A DNA stretch of 64,000 nucleotides from Nocardia ignorata NBRC 108230 (GTDB taxonomy: Bacteria > Actinomycetota > Actinomycetes > Mycobacteriales > Mycobacteriaceae), in the NCBI RefSeq assembly GCF_001612905.1, contig NZ_BDBI01000002.1:434001-498000 (forward strand). Reading direction: 5' to 3'. The position numbers and the translations under genes are program-made. Positions 48,901-56,796 of this stretch are shown piece after piece. How positions within the stretch are numbered: the first letter of the stretch is position 1; each line of letters starts with the position of its first letter. The notes below the pieces were generated by a model. That model did no database searches. It saw only the letters and a list, made by a program, of their open reading frames with translations, and was not told where the DNA came from.

Positions 48901-49206
48901 CTCGGCGAGGGCTTGGTCGTAGGTGGTGAGCGCGGCGTCGGTCTGTGGGTCGGCGATCGCACCCCAGTTGGCGGTCGCGGCGACGGCGAGTTGTTCGGTG
49001 GCGGTGGCGAATTTGACGACGGGCCGGATGACGGCGGCCTGTTCGGTCGCCGCACCGAGTTGGGTCATGGTCTCTAGTTCGGCATTGATGCGCAGCACGG
49101 CGAACGTGGTCGCGAGCATCACCGGCAGCACGAGAACCACACCGACCTTGCGCGTTACCGACCAGTTCGACAGGCTGAATTGCCAGGAGCGCGATGCAGG
49201 TTCCAT
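45994..49206 (-). CDS. cvnA: Conservon sensor histidine kinase-like protein (CvnA), nitrate-sensing domain
   Basis: A 1070-residue membrane sensor. TM1 is near residues 18-38 ([18 protein letters not shown]), followed by an extracytoplasmic helical NIT (nitrate/sulfonate-sensing) domain to about 300, TM2 near 303-325 and a HAMP-like linker. The kinase-type core keeps the N box ([14 protein letters not shown]) and G1 ([13 protein letters not shown]) but no clear phosphoacceptor His motif is seen. Residues about 640-1070 are Pro/Ser/Asp-rich and low complexity. It heads a five-gene operon, and its 235-bp upstream region is shared with mprA. Confidence 0.9.
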   Translation of the reverse strand: MEPASRSWQFSLSNWSVTRKVGVVLVLPVMLATTFAVLRINAELETMTQLGAATEQAAVIRPVVKFATATEQLAVAATANWGAIADPQTDAALTTYDQALAEVQSALRMASIDRAVADELTAATTTGATLRNTVRSGSPAMVGEQTDEIGERIGNALAKTPVVEDYVVQRYFLQLTALHQARRVLTRERTLVVSPDAGTSQSARARMLVELGSEQTMIKTYAMILPGNAGSMASLLDAVQTRISVFSQNNGDPTTNAAVLNTLQVSADTYAATISGLLDEIDKTLDLNTSTAQTAALREATLVLGMLLSGLALALAVARTLVVPVRRLRRDALEVAHVKLPDELAVVRSGGATPEIAPVGVHSTDEIGQLARAVDEMHEQALNLAADQARLRLQIGNMFETLSRRSQSLVEQQLALIEELEHDEDNPSRLQTLFRLDHLATRMRRNGDNLLVLAGTALRRGHLPPVPLSDMLWSAVSQVEDYQRVEIGNVPDGVVAGESAVDIEHLLAELIDNALRYSPPSTSVAVIVGRAVDGGYLIEITDRGLGMSADDLRTTNERLASGGEVTIETARRMGLFVVGRLAKRHTITVSLRRTNGSAPQPGITASVHLPSALVAPPPPSSGPATGPNPLVSTGPNSLVPSGLTAADITGPNPVMPVGAPNPLLPVANPLVPPQYGSTTGAYDASEYRAPLTKAGLPQRVPSASPEPEPVEETPSGLWAEHPVEDLPEPKTESTGLPQRTPSASWQVPPPVRPTTAQPTAAWPLPTRNRSDEAPQHDSNGRQAQSPAAPVRLQPLGGARTDSADPRSLDSGPASPDPRPSEGRRDPADATPSALPQRSGGSRADTDDATQRSHSGSLDDRRDPAFSADLHRLDSGSSSGPDTAQPAGLHSLDGSGSDTDRSEENPSAVVQPVDEQRQDSSARLQPLDEAPPEPAEPVEDTAADPVPTSSTRLQPVNGEAPTPIYQRMVSEWLVEPSTAASESASNGASWSSPGDAGWTAAASADKPPTSARTSGGLPIRKPGAQLVPGGLAPAEEAGARDPEEIRNNLTRHLSGVRSGRAEIQYNDGGLE

Positions 49207-49401
49207 CCGCGTGCGTTGCCTCTGCTTCCACGTGTGACCCCGGCCCGCGCGGGGGAGGTCGCGGACCGATGCGAGCGCAGAACCAACTGAAGGTCTTCTT
49301 TTATCGCAGGAAAGATACCGTGCCGGGTGGTCAACGGCAATCCGGGCAGGACGGCCCGAAATCGCCGAATATGTGCTGACGCAACGCCGACCACCGCCAC
49401 C

Positions 49402-49420
49402 CTCTCAGTACGTTCTCAGT
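49402..49420. promoter_or_regulatory. MprA box in front of mprA
   Basis: CTCTCAGT-ACG-TTCTCAGT: two 8-bp direct repeats separated by 3 bp, the layout described for MprA sites in M. tuberculosis. It ends 21 bp before the mprA ATG, close to a -35 position, in keeping with positive autoregulation. Confidence 0.72.
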
Positions 49421-49441
49421 CGCTGACGGCAAACTGAGCAC

Positions 49442-50128
49442 ATGCGCATTCTGGTTGTCGACGACGATCGTGCGGTGCGGGAATCACTGCGCCGATCACT
49501 GAGCTTCAACGGCTACACCGTCGACCTGGCCGTCGACGGCATGGACGCTTTGGAGAAAGTCACAACAGCCAGGCCCGATGCGCTCGTTCTCGATGTGATG
49601 ATGCCCCGTCTGGACGGACTGGAAGTGTGCCGCAGGCTGCGCAGTACGGGCGATGATCTGCCGATTCTCGTTTTGACCGCGCGCGATTCGGTCTCCGAAC
49701 GCGTGGCCGGGCTCGACGCGGGCGCCGACGATTATTTGCCGAAGCCTTTCGCGCTGGAGGAATTGCTCGCGCGTTTACGCGCTTTGCTGCGCAGGCGGGC
49801 GCCCGATCTCGGCGAAGCATCCGAAGCGATGGTGTTCGCTGATCTGTCGCTGGACCCGGTCACTCGCGAAGTTTCGCGCGGCGAACGTTCGATCAGCTTG
49901 ACTCGTACCGAGTTCTCGCTGCTGGAGATGTTGATGGCCAATCCCCGCCGGGTGCTCACCCGGGGGCGGATCCTGGAAGAGGTGTGGGGTTACGACTTTC
50001 CCACCTCAGGCAACGCGCTCGAGGTCTACATCGGCTATTTGCGGCGCAAAACCGAGGCCGACGGCGAGGAACGCTTGATCCACACCGTGCGCGGCGTCGG
50101 GTACGTGCTGCGCGAGACCCCTCCCTAG
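49442..50128 (+). CDS. mprA: Two-component response regulator MprA
   Basis: OmpR-family regulator of 228 residues, nearly identical in wording to mycobacterial Mpr[21 protein letters not shown], phosphoacceptor Asp51 in [11 protein letters not shown], and a winged-helix C-terminus with [43 protein letters not shown] pattern. With MprB it governs the envelope-stress response, including sigB, sigE and pepD in mycobacteria. mprB starts 9 nt after the stop. An MprA box lies in its promoter. Confidence 0.97.
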   Translation: MRILVVDDDRAVRESLRRSLSFNGYTVDLAVDGMDALEKVTTARPDALVLDVMMPRLDGLEVCRRLRSTGDDLPILVLTARDSVSERVAGLDAGADDYLPKPFALEELLARLRALLRRRAPDLGEASEAMVFADLSLDPVTREVSRGERSISLTRTEFSLLEMLMANPRRVLTRGRILEEVWGYDFPTSGNALEVYIGYLRRKTEADGEERLIHTVRGVGYVLRETPP

Positions 50129-50137
50129 GCCGCGGAC

Positions 50138-51595
50138 ATGGCACACAAGGAACCGGTGGTCGCCGGACTCGGCCGTCCGCTCGACCCCGGCGAGATGCGC
50201 CCACCGATGCCGCTCACGCGCTCGGTGTCGCTGCGCTGGCGGGTCACCCTGCTGGCTGCCTCGGTAGTGCTGATCGCGGTGGCCGTCACCTCGATCGCGG
50301 CCTACGCGATGGTCGCGCGCGCCCTCTACGCCGACGTCGACGCTCAGCTCGAGGCGCGTGCGGCGACCATGATCAACAACAATTTCGAGTCGATCGGATT
50401 CCAGTCGATCGTGCTCGCCGGGTTGTACTCCAACGAGGTCGGCGTCGCGCTGATCTATGCCGACCACAAGCCGTATATGCCGCCGCAGCAGACGATTCCG
50501 CCGGTCGGCGCCCAGGAACTGGCGGTGGCCGACGGCAAGCTCAACTCCTCGCTGCGCACCGTCGGTGACCAGCGCGTCCTCGCGGCGCGCACGCACAGCG
50601 GCGCCACGCTCATCATCTCCCAGAAGCTCTACCGCACCCGCGAGGTGCTCGACCGGCTGGCCTGGCTGCTGTTCGTCGTCGGCGCCTGCGGTGTGGTGCT
50701 CGCCGCCGCGGCCGGTACCGCTGTCGGCCGCACCGGTCTTCGCCCGATCGCGCGCTTGACCGCCGCGACCGAGCGGGTCGCGCGCACCGACGACCTCACC
50801 CCGATCCCGGTCACCGGCGACGACGAATTGGCGCGGCTCACCGAGAGTTTCAACACCATGCTGCGCGCCCTGGCCGAGTCCCGTGACCGGCAGCGCCGCC
50901 TCGTCGCCGACGCCGGACACGAGCTGCGCACCCCGCTCACCTCGCTGCGCACCAATATGGAACTGCTCATCGCCTCGAGCAGGCCGGGTGCGCCACGGGT
51001 GCCCGACGACGACATGGTCGAGCTGCGAGCCGACGTGGTCGCCCAGATCGAGGAGCTGTCCACGCTCGTCGGCGACCTCGTCGACCTGGCCCGCGAGGAC
51101 GCCCCGGAAACCGTCTACGAGCGGGTGGATCTCGGCGAAGTGGCCGAGCGGGCGCTGGAACGCGCGCGGCGGCGTCGCGCGGGGATCACCTTCGTCGCCG
51201 ACCTGCGCCCGTGGTTCGTCTACGGCCACGAGGCAGGCTTGGAACGCGCGGTGCTCAATGTGCTCGACAACGCGGCCAAGTGGAGCCCGCCCGACGCGGT
51301 CGTGCGGATCACCATGCGCCCCGCGGGCCCGGGACTGCTGGAGCTCGCCGTCGCCGATGCGGGCCCCGGCATTCCGCCGGGCGAACGCGAGCTGGTGTTC
51401 GAACGCTTCTACCGGACCACCGCGTCCAGGTCGATGCCCGGTTCCGGGCTCGGGCTCGCGATCGTGAAACAGGTGGTGACCAAGCACGGCGGAACCATCG
51501 CCATCGACACCTCCGACCGGGGCGGCGCCCTGGTCCGCATCGTCCTGCCCGGTGAGGCGGCGCCCGTGGCAGTGGAACCGGACGAGACGCCGTGA
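50138..51595 (+). CDS. mprB: Sensor histidine kinase MprB
   Basis: A 485-residue membrane kinase. TM1 near residues 36-60, extracytoplasmic domain to about 170, TM2 near 172-194, HAMP, then the H box DAGHELRTPLTSLRTNMELL with His261, the N box (NVLDNAAKWSP), G1 (DAGPGIPPGE), F box (FERFYRT) and G2 (GSGLGLAIVKQ). In mycobacteria it detects envelope damage and is held in check by DnaK. It forms the operon mprAB with mprA and is followed by pepD. Confidence 0.96.
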   Translation: MAHKEPVVAGLGRPLDPGEMRPPMPLTRSVSLRWRVTLLAASVVLIAVAVTSIAAYAMVARALYADVDAQLEARAATMINNNFESIGFQSIVLAGLYSNEVGVALIYADHKPYMPPQQTIPPVGAQELAVADGKLNSSLRTVGDQRVLAARTHSGATLIISQKLYRTREVLDRLAWLLFVVGACGVVLAAAAGTAVGRTGLRPIARLTAATERVARTDDLTPIPVTGDDELARLTESFNTMLRALAESRDRQRRLVADAGHELRTPLTSLRTNMELLIASSRPGAPRVPDDDMVELRADVVAQIEELSTLVGDLVDLAREDAPETVYERVDLGEVAERALERARRRRAGITFVADLRPWFVYGHEAGLERAVLNVLDNAAKWSPPDAVVRITMRPAGPGLLELAVADAGPGIPPGERELVFERFYRTTASRSMPGSGLGLAIVKQVVTKHGGTIAIDTSDRGGALVRIVLPGEAAPVAVEPDETP

Positions 51596-51622
51596 ACCGA
51601 GTCTCGGGCAACTGACGGGCCG

Positions 51623-51641
51623 GTCTCAGGCGCTTCTCAGT
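51623..51641. promoter_or_regulatory. MprA box in front of pepD
   Basis: GTCTCAGG-CGC-TTCTCAGT, two 8-bp direct repeats 3 bp apart, 42 bp before the pepD ATG. The second half equals that of the mprA box exactly, which makes a shared regulator very likely. Confidence 0.72.
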
Positions 51642-51683
51642 AGCCGTCGCCAAGCTTGTCGGCAAGTGTGAGAGAAGGTGACC

Positions 51684-52958
51684 ATGAACGACGATCCCCA
51701 GCAGCGGCCCGCCGACCACCCCCTCGGCGGCCACGGCCCGGGACAGGCGGATCACCCCGCCACCGTGCCGGGTAGCCACCCGTATGGGCCCGCGCAGCAC
51801 GGCTACGGACCCCAGCCGTACGCCCAGCAGCCCTACACCGCCCCGCCCGCGGCCCCGCGAAAGCCGTTGCGGCTCGGGTTGATCGCCGGAGCCACCGCGC
51901 TGGCGCTGGTGAGCGGCGGCGTCGGCGGTGTGGTCGGCGTGCTCGCCGCCGACTCCGATCCGGCGCCGGTGACCAACGCGCTCGAGGCGCCACGACCCGA
52001 GGTGAACAACGCCGCCAACGCGCCCGCCGGGTCGACCCAGGCGGTGGCGCAGCGGGTGCTGCCCAGCGTGGTGATGATCAAGGTCGCGGGCACCCGCGCG
52101 TCCGGCGAGGGATCGGGGGTCGTGCTGTCCTCGGACGGGCTGATCCTGACCAACAACCACGTCGCCGCGGGCGCCGGATCGGGGGCGAAGATGGAGGTGG
52201 TGTTCAGCGACGGCAGCACCGCGCCCGCCACCATGATCGGCGCCGACCCGGTGTCCGACCTGGCCGTCATCAAGGCCGACAAGACCGGCCTCACCCCGAT
52301 CGAACTGGGCACCTCTGACGGACTCGCGGTGGGCCAGCCGGTGATCGCGATCGGTTCGCCGCTCGGCCTGGCAGGCACCGTCACCACGGGCATTGTCTCG
52401 GCGCTCAACCGGCCCGTCTCGACCAGCGGTGAGGGCACACCGAGCCAGGTGAACCCGGTCATCGACGCGATCCAGACCGACGCCGCGATCAACCCGGGCA
52501 ACTCCGGCGGCGCGCTCGTCGACGGCCAGGGCAAGCTCATCGGCATCAACACCGCCATCGCCAGCCTCGGCGGCGAGATGACGGGCGCGCAGAGCGGATC
52601 CATCGGCCTCGGCTTCGCCATCCCGGTCGACCAGGCGCGCCGCGTGGCCGACGAACTCATCAAGACCGGCAAGGCCACCTATGCCCAGATCGGGATCAAA
52701 CTGCGTCCGCTCGACACGGCCGCCCGGGTGCTCGAGGCGACTCCGGACGGGCCTGCCGCCAAGGCCGGCATCCCCGCGGGCGCGATCATCACCCGCCTCG
52801 ACGATCGGCCCATCGATTCCGGCGACGCGCTGATCGCCGCCGTCCGTTCCCGCCAGCCAGGAGACACCGTGAAGATCACCTACACCGACGAACAGGGCGG
52901 AAACGCCAAGACCGTGGACGTCACGCTCACGGCCGCCGCGGCGGAGAGCGGTCGATGA
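51684..52958 (+). CDS. pepD: HtrA-like serine protease PepD
   Basis: A 424-residue DegP/HtrA protease of the cell envelope. A Pro/Gly/His/Tyr-rich cytoplasmic N-terminus is followed by one transmembrane helix (about 61-88), a trypsin-like domain with His159 (LTNNHVAAG), Asp192 (SDLAVIK) and Ser274 (NPGNSGGAL), and a PDZ domain at about 325-420. It degrades or refolds misfolded envelope proteins and in mycobacteria feeds back on the MprAB/SigE circuit. The ATG at 51684 has GAAGG 6 nt upstream. An MprA box precedes it. Confidence 0.95.
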   Translation: MNDDPQQRPADHPLGGHGPGQADHPATVPGSHPYGPAQHGYGPQPYAQQPYTAPPAAPRKPLRLGLIAGATALALVSGGVGGVVGVLAADSDPAPVTNALEAPRPEVNNAANAPAGSTQAVAQRVLPSVVMIKVAGTRASGEGSGVVLSSDGLILTNNHVAAGAGSGAKMEVVFSDGSTAPATMIGADPVSDLAVIKADKTGLTPIELGTSDGLAVGQPVIAIGSPLGLAGTVTTGIVSALNRPVSTSGEGTPSQVNPVIDAIQTDAAINPGNSGGALVDGQGKLIGINTAIASLGGEMTGAQSGSIGLGFAIPVDQARRVADELIKTGKATYAQIGIKLRPLDTAARVLEATPDGPAAKAGIPAGAIITRLDDRPIDSGDALIAAVRSRQPGDTVKITYTDEQGGNAKTVDVTLTAAAAESGR

Positions 52959-52992
52959 TGCGATCGAACGCGGCACTGTCGTGCGTAGGCGC

Positions 52993-52998
52993 TACGGT
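52993..52998 (+). promoter_or_regulatory. -10 box of leaderless moaB2
   Basis: TACGGT, 7 nt, then ATG at 53006. It gives moaB2 a promoter separate from pepD and fixes its start codon. Confidence 0.5.
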
Positions 52999-53005
52999 GA
53001 TGACC

Positions 53006-53500
53006 ATGGACATCGATGCTCCCGTGGCAGGGCGGGCACTTGTAGTGGTCGTCGACGACCGGACGGCGCACGGCGGCGTCGACTCGCTCGGCCCGCTCGT
53101 CACCGAATTGCTCAACGAAGCGGGCTTCCTGGTCGACGCCTCGGTGACCGTGCAGGCCGACGAGGTCGAGATCCGCAACGCGCTCAACACCGCCGTCATC
53201 GGCGGTGTGGACCTGGTGATCTCGGTCGGCGGCACGGGTATGTCGCCGCGTGATGTCACCCCCGAGGCCACCGCCCAGGTGCTCGACCGGGAACTGCCCG
53301 GCATCACCGAGGCGCTGCGCGCGTCGGGCCGCGTGGCCGGCTCGCTCGACGCGGGTCTGTCGCGTGGGGTCTCCGGCATTTCCGGCAGCACCCTCGTGGT
53401 GAACCTGCCGGGCACCCGCTCGGCGGTGCGCGACGGCATGGCCACCCTCGGCCCGCTGGCGAGCCGGGTGATCGGCGAACTCTCCGGTCTGGACGAGTGA
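53006..53500 (+). CDS. moaB2: MogA/MoaB-family molybdenum cofactor protein (MoaB2)
   Basis: A 164-residue MPT-binding fold protein: ALVVVVDDRTAHGGVDSLGPLV, VDLVISVGGTGMSPRDVTPEAT (the GGTG/D motif of MPT adenylylation) and SGISGSTLVVNLPGTRSAV. It may adenylylate molybdopterin or, as shown for M. tuberculosis MoaB2, act in stress regulation. ATG 53006 is chosen from a TACGGT box 7 nt before; earlier ATGs at 52955 and 53000 remain possible. Gene order mprA-mprB-pepD-moaB2 equals Rv0981-Rv0984. Confidence 0.9.
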   Translation: MDIDAPVAGRALVVVVDDRTAHGGVDSLGPLVTELLNEAGFLVDASVTVQADEVEIRNALNTAVIGGVDLVISVGGTGMSPRDVTPEATAQVLDRELPGITEALRASGRVAGSLDAGLSRGVSGISGSTLVVNLPGTRSAVRDGMATLGPLASRVIGELSGLDE

Positions 53501-53504
53501 TTCG

Positions 53505-53696
53505 ATGAACGCGTCGGACAGCACATCGCCCGAGGAGCGCGAGGCCGCGCGGCGCAAGGCCGCCGAAGCGGCCCGGCTCGCGCGGATCTTCGGCGATGTG
53601 CTGCCCGAAACCACCGCTGACGAGCGCGGGGACGGTTCGCGCGGTTCCGACGACGACGAGTGGCTGCGTTCGCAAATACCGCCGCACCACGGGTGA
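53505..53696 (+). CDS. Small acidic hypothetical protein
   Basis: A 63-residue protein, charged and without Cys: EEREAARRKAAEAARLARIF helix, then an acidic linker and DEWLRSQIPPHHG. It starts 4 nt after the moaB2 stop in the same operon. Small proteins of this type (ending DEWL..QIPPHHG) recur next to moaB2 in related genera, to my knowledge without a function. Confidence 0.65.
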   Translation: MNASDSTSPEEREAARRKAAEAARLARIFGDVLPETTADERGDGSRGSDDDEWLRSQIPPHHG

Positions 53697-53783
53697 CCGC
53701 CCCGTTATCTGCCTTTCCCGCTACGTGATAGCCAACCGGGGTTAATCCAGTATTAACCCATTGCGAAGCGGCTACATTTTCCG

Positions 53784-53811
53784 AGGACCACACTTCACGT
53801 GTGGTCCTTTG
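53784..53811 (+). terminator. Terminator of the mprAB-pepD-moaB2 region
   Basis: AGGACCACAC (53784-53793), loop TTCAC, then GTGTGGTCCT (53799-53808) and TTTG. A 10-bp perfect stem. Confidence 0.75.
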
Positions 53812-53860
53812 TCGTATAAGCGACGGTTTGCGGTCCCGAAAGCGGAGCTGTCCATCCCAC

Positions 53861-53889
53861 TTGACAAACCTGAAGGTCAGGGCATTTAT
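53861..53889 (+). promoter_or_regulatory. Candidate promoter of the first porin pair
   Basis: TTGACA (53861-53866), 17 bp, then ATTTAT (53884-53889); TTTATG with an 18-bp spacer is the alternative. The -35 is a perfect consensus. The leader would be about 325 nt, long as for mspA of M. smegmatis. The rest of 53890-54220 shows no coding frame. Confidence 0.5.
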
Positions 53890-54220
53890 GCATGTCAAAG
53901 CATGTGGCGATGTATGAACTTGTGTGGGGTGTCACAGTGAAATTTACGAACTCTACGGTTGCTGGAACTAGAACGCAGCGTTTAATGTTCGCCATCCAGA
54001 CCCACCACAATCGGTCCCCGCAGTACTCAACTTCTGTGCGTTGAACATCCGGTGCAGCCCTACCTTCGGGTAGCTCCGCCGACCCCGGCCGTATCGCCGA
54101 AATAACAGTCGGTTACGTAACGGCAACAAAGGGGCGACACACTGAGCTGGGCCTGTGAGGTCCACCCGTCCGGTCACGAAAGTCGAGACCGGCTGTTAGA
54201 GAACACTGATGAGGGGAAGT

Positions 54221-54898
54221 ATGAGCGAGAACCGCACCACCGGTGTGCGCCGCGGCGCCCGTGCCGCGGGCGTCGGCGCTGCCGCGGCCGCCATGGCCAT
54301 CGGCCTGCTGTCGACCGGTGCCGCCAACGCAGACACCTTCGTACCGTTGCCGGACGGTCAGAAGGCAGGCCCCGGGGTGACCATCACCCGTACCGGCGGG
54401 AGCGCCCTGATTTCGCCGTCGATGGCGGCCAACGGCGCAGGTCGCGTCGTGTGGGTCTCGGGCTCGGCCATCGCCGACGTCACCGCGACCCCCGAGGGTG
54501 AGGCTGGCCCCTGGAACGGCCCGAGCGGCCGCGACGGCTCCAACAACTCCTCCACCCACGGCACCTCCCAGCTGAACACCGGCTACATCGTCGGTTGCCA
54601 GGTGAGCATCGCCGACGACGCGATCGGCGCCGGTGTGTCCGGTGGCGTGAGCACCGGCGGCGTCAGCGCCGGCGGTTCGATCGGCGTGAACCTCGGCCCG
54701 GGTGAGGTCAAGTTCGTGCAGATCAGCTCGAAGGACATCCTCAAGGCGGGCGTCTACGCGATCGATTACCAGGACGCGGAAATCGAGATCCAGGGCTGCG
54801 CCGGTTACGCGCAGGCCCGGGCCTACACCGTGGTCGAGATCATCGGCGACCACTACTCGAAGACCACCCTGTACGGCGCGCCGTTCAGCATCGGCTGA
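54221..54898 (+). CDS. nfpA: MspA-family porin, NfpA-type (pair 1)
   Basis: Outer-membrane (mycomembrane) porin of 225 residues. The Sec signal peptide ends ANA at residue 37 and the mature chain begins DTFVPLPDGQKAG; VGCQVSIADDAIGAGVSGG and QGCAGYAQARAYTVVEIIGD give the MspA family core with two Cys, and the chain ends in PFSIG. In N. farcinica two such proteins, NfpA and NfpB, form a hetero-oligomeric channel for hydrophilic solutes. GAGGGGAAGT precedes the ATG at 54221. It starts 66 nt before the second porin and carries a WNGPSGR/GSNNSSTHGTSQLN segment not found in it. Confidence 0.93.
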   Translation: MSENRTTGVRRGARAAGVGAAAAAMAIGLLSTGAANADTFVPLPDGQKAGPGVTITRTGGSALISPSMAANGAGRVVWVSGSAIADVTATPEGEAGPWNGPSGRDGSNNSSTHGTSQLNTGYIVGCQVSIADDAIGAGVSGGVSTGGVSAGGSIGVNLGPGEVKFVQISSKDILKAGVYAIDYQDAEIEIQGCAGYAQARAYTVVEIIGDHYSKTTLYGAPFSIG

Positions 54899-54964
54899 CA
54901 TCGCTCGAGCCTGTACGAATCCTCTTCTCGCTACGGCGATCTCACTCCTCGAGGGACAAATCCT

Positions 54965-55624
54965 ATGATCAACCGTAAGTTCATGGCGCGGATGGCGGGC
55001 GTCGGCGCCGCGGCCACCGTGGCTGTCGGCCTGTTCTCCACGGGCGCGGCCAACGCCGATACCTTCGTGCCGCTGCCCGGCGGCCACATCACCAAGACGC
55101 TGTCGGACGGCACCGTCGTCGACATCAGCCTGGTCGGCGAGTCCGCGCTCATCAGCCCGTCGATGGGTTCCACTCCGGTCCACCGCAACGCGTGGGTCTC
55201 CGGTAGCGCCCAGGTCAGCGTCTCCGACGGGGGCAGCGGCAAGATCTACCCGGGTTACACCGTCGGTTGCCAGGTGAACATCGCCGGTGGCGGTGTCTCC
55301 GGTGACGGCTCGGTCGAATCCGACTGGGAAGGCAACGCCTCCGGTGGCGTCGGCACCGGCGGCGAGCTCTCGCTCGGCCCCGGCCAGGCGAAGTCGTTCT
55401 ACGTTCTCGACATCGAGAAGGCCGACGACTACGGCAACGAATCGCACAGCAAGAACAACAAGTTCAAGAACGGCAGTGGCTCGGTGACCTGGTCGGACAC
55501 CACCATCGGCCTGTCCGGCTGCGCCGGCTACGCGCAGGCTCGTGCCTTCGTGAGCGTCGAGGTCGAGACCGACAATGTGATCAGCTGGGTCACCCTGTGG
55601 GGCCAGCCCTTCAGCCTCGGCTGA
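54965..55624 (+). CDS. nfpB: MspA-family porin, NfpB-type (pair 1)
   Basis: A 219-residue porin with a signal peptide ending ANA at residue 31 and the mature start DTFVPLPGGHITKTLSDGTVV. Conserved parts are SPSMGSTPVHRNAWVSGSAQVSV, YPGYTVGCQVNIAGGGVSG and the end TLWGQPFSLG. It contains a DDYGNESHSKNNKFKN segment, probably an extended loop or stem strand, which the NfpA-type lacks. It probably assembles with the upstream protein into one mixed channel. A perfect 11-bp terminator stem follows. Confidence 0.93.
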   Translation: MINRKFMARMAGVGAAATVAVGLFSTGAANADTFVPLPGGHITKTLSDGTVVDISLVGESALISPSMGSTPVHRNAWVSGSAQVSVSDGGSGKIYPGYTVGCQVNIAGGGVSGDGSVESDWEGNASGGVGTGGELSLGPGQAKSFYVLDIEKADDYGNESHSKNNKFKNGSGSVTWSDTTIGLSGCAGYAQARAFVSVEVETDNVISWVTLWGQPFSLG

Positions 55625-55635
55625 TCTGTTGTCCC

Positions 55636-55676
55636 GCCTCCCCGCGAATTCAGGCCAGACCTGGGCGCGGGGAGGC
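55636..55676 (+). terminator. Terminator after porin pair 1
   Basis: GCCTCCCCGCG (55636-55646) and CGCGGGGAGGC (55666-55676): 11-bp perfect stem, followed by TTGC. Confidence 0.75.
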
Positions 55677-55765
55677 TTGCGTCGGCGGCCAGACCAGGAT
55701 GGTGGCGGGGTCAGCCCGTCCCCGGCGAGTTACCCATGTTGGTGCGAGATCAGCTGATCGGTAAG

Positions 55766-55799
55766 CGAAAGGGCCCGTGCGTGTGCACGGGCCCTTTCG
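55766..55799. terminator. Second, bidirectional-type hairpin in the porin spacer
   Basis: CGAAAGGGCCCGTGC, loop GTGT, GCACGGGCCCTTTCG: 15-bp perfect stem. A-rich and T-rich ends make it suitable for both directions; nothing on the reverse strand is seen that needs it. Confidence 0.7.
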
Positions 55800-56019
55800 G
55801 CGTTCGCTGGACATAGCCAAGGGCTCTCATTATGTTTGTTGCGAATCGACTGCTCTCGCGGTCGGATTCATCCGCGTTTCGTTCGCCGATCGGCTCAGCT
55901 CGCGCCGATTCGGTGACCGCAGGCTTCTCGATCCACCTCCCGGCAGGACTGGCTGTCCTGTTGCCAGCGGTGCTGTGCCCTTGAGGCACACCTCAGCTGG
56001 GGCCGGGTGCGTTACAGAT

Positions 56020-56044
56020 ATCGACCTCGATGGTCGAGGTCGAT
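56020..56044. promoter_or_regulatory. Perfect palindrome in the leader of porin pair 2
   Basis: ATCGACCTCGA, TGG, TCGAGGTCGAT then TTTG, 25 bp before the ATG of the second A-type gene. It is either a repressor site or an intrinsic attenuator. The first pair has no equivalent, so the two pairs are probably controlled differently. Confidence 0.5.
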
Positions 56045-56068
56045 TTTGCGTATACCTCGAGGGGAACA

Positions 56069-56734
56069 ATGAGCGAGAACCGCACCAATCGTGTGCGCGG
56101 CGCCTGGAGCGCAGGCGCCGCGGTGGCGGTGGCGATCGGCCTGCTGTCGGCCGGTGCCGCCAACGCCGATACCTTCGTGCCGCTGCCCGACGGTCATAAG
56201 GCAGGCCCCGGTCTGAGCATCACCCGCGTGGGCGAGAAGGCGACCATCTCGCCCTCGCTCGCCGCCAACGGCGCGGGCCGGGTGGCCTGGGTGAGCGGCA
56301 GCGTCGTGGCCGATGTCCAGCAGACACCGGAGGGCGAGCCCGGGCCGTGGAACGGTCCGTCCGGTCGTCCCGGCTCCAATAATTCGTCCACACACGGCAC
56401 TTCGCAGCTCAATACCGGTTACATCGTCGGCTGCCAGGTGAGCATCGCCGACGACGCGATCGGTGCCGGTGTGTCCGGTGGCGTGAGCACCGGTGGCGTC
56501 AGCGCCGGTGGTTCGATCGGGCTCAACCTCGGTCCGGGTGAGGTGGCGTTCGCGCAGATCAGTTCGAAGGACATCACCAAGCCCGGCGTCTACGCCATCG
56601 ACTACCAGGACGCCGAGATCCAGGTGCAGGGCTGCGGCGGTTACGCCCAGGCCCGCGCGTACACGGTGGTCGAGATCATCGGCGACCACTACTCCAAGAC
56701 CACGCTCTACGGCATGCCGTTCAGCATCGGCTGA
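56069..56734 (+). CDS. MspA-family porin, NfpA-type (pair 2)
   Basis: A 221-residue paralogue of the porin at 54221. The signal peptide is shorter (cleavage after Ala33, ANA), and the mature part starts DTFVPLPDGHKAG. The segment GSNNSSTHGTSQLN through VSTGGVSAGGSIG is unchanged; differences occur in early strands and in AFAQISSKDITKPGVYAID. GAGGGGAACA precedes the ATG. A palindrome lies 25 bp upstream. It should pair with the following B-type protein. Confidence 0.92.
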   Translation: MSENRTNRVRGAWSAGAAVAVAIGLLSAGAANADTFVPLPDGHKAGPGLSITRVGEKATISPSLAANGAGRVAWVSGSVVADVQQTPEGEPGPWNGPSGRPGSNNSSTHGTSQLNTGYIVGCQVSIADDAIGAGVSGGVSTGGVSAGGSIGLNLGPGEVAFAQISSKDITKPGVYAIDYQDAEIQVQGCGGYAQARAYTVVEIIGDHYSKTTLYGMPFSIG

Positions 56735-56796
56735 GCCGGACGACCGCCGAAAATCCTGCCAGCTCGATCGAATTCACCCTCGAGGGGTCTACTGAG

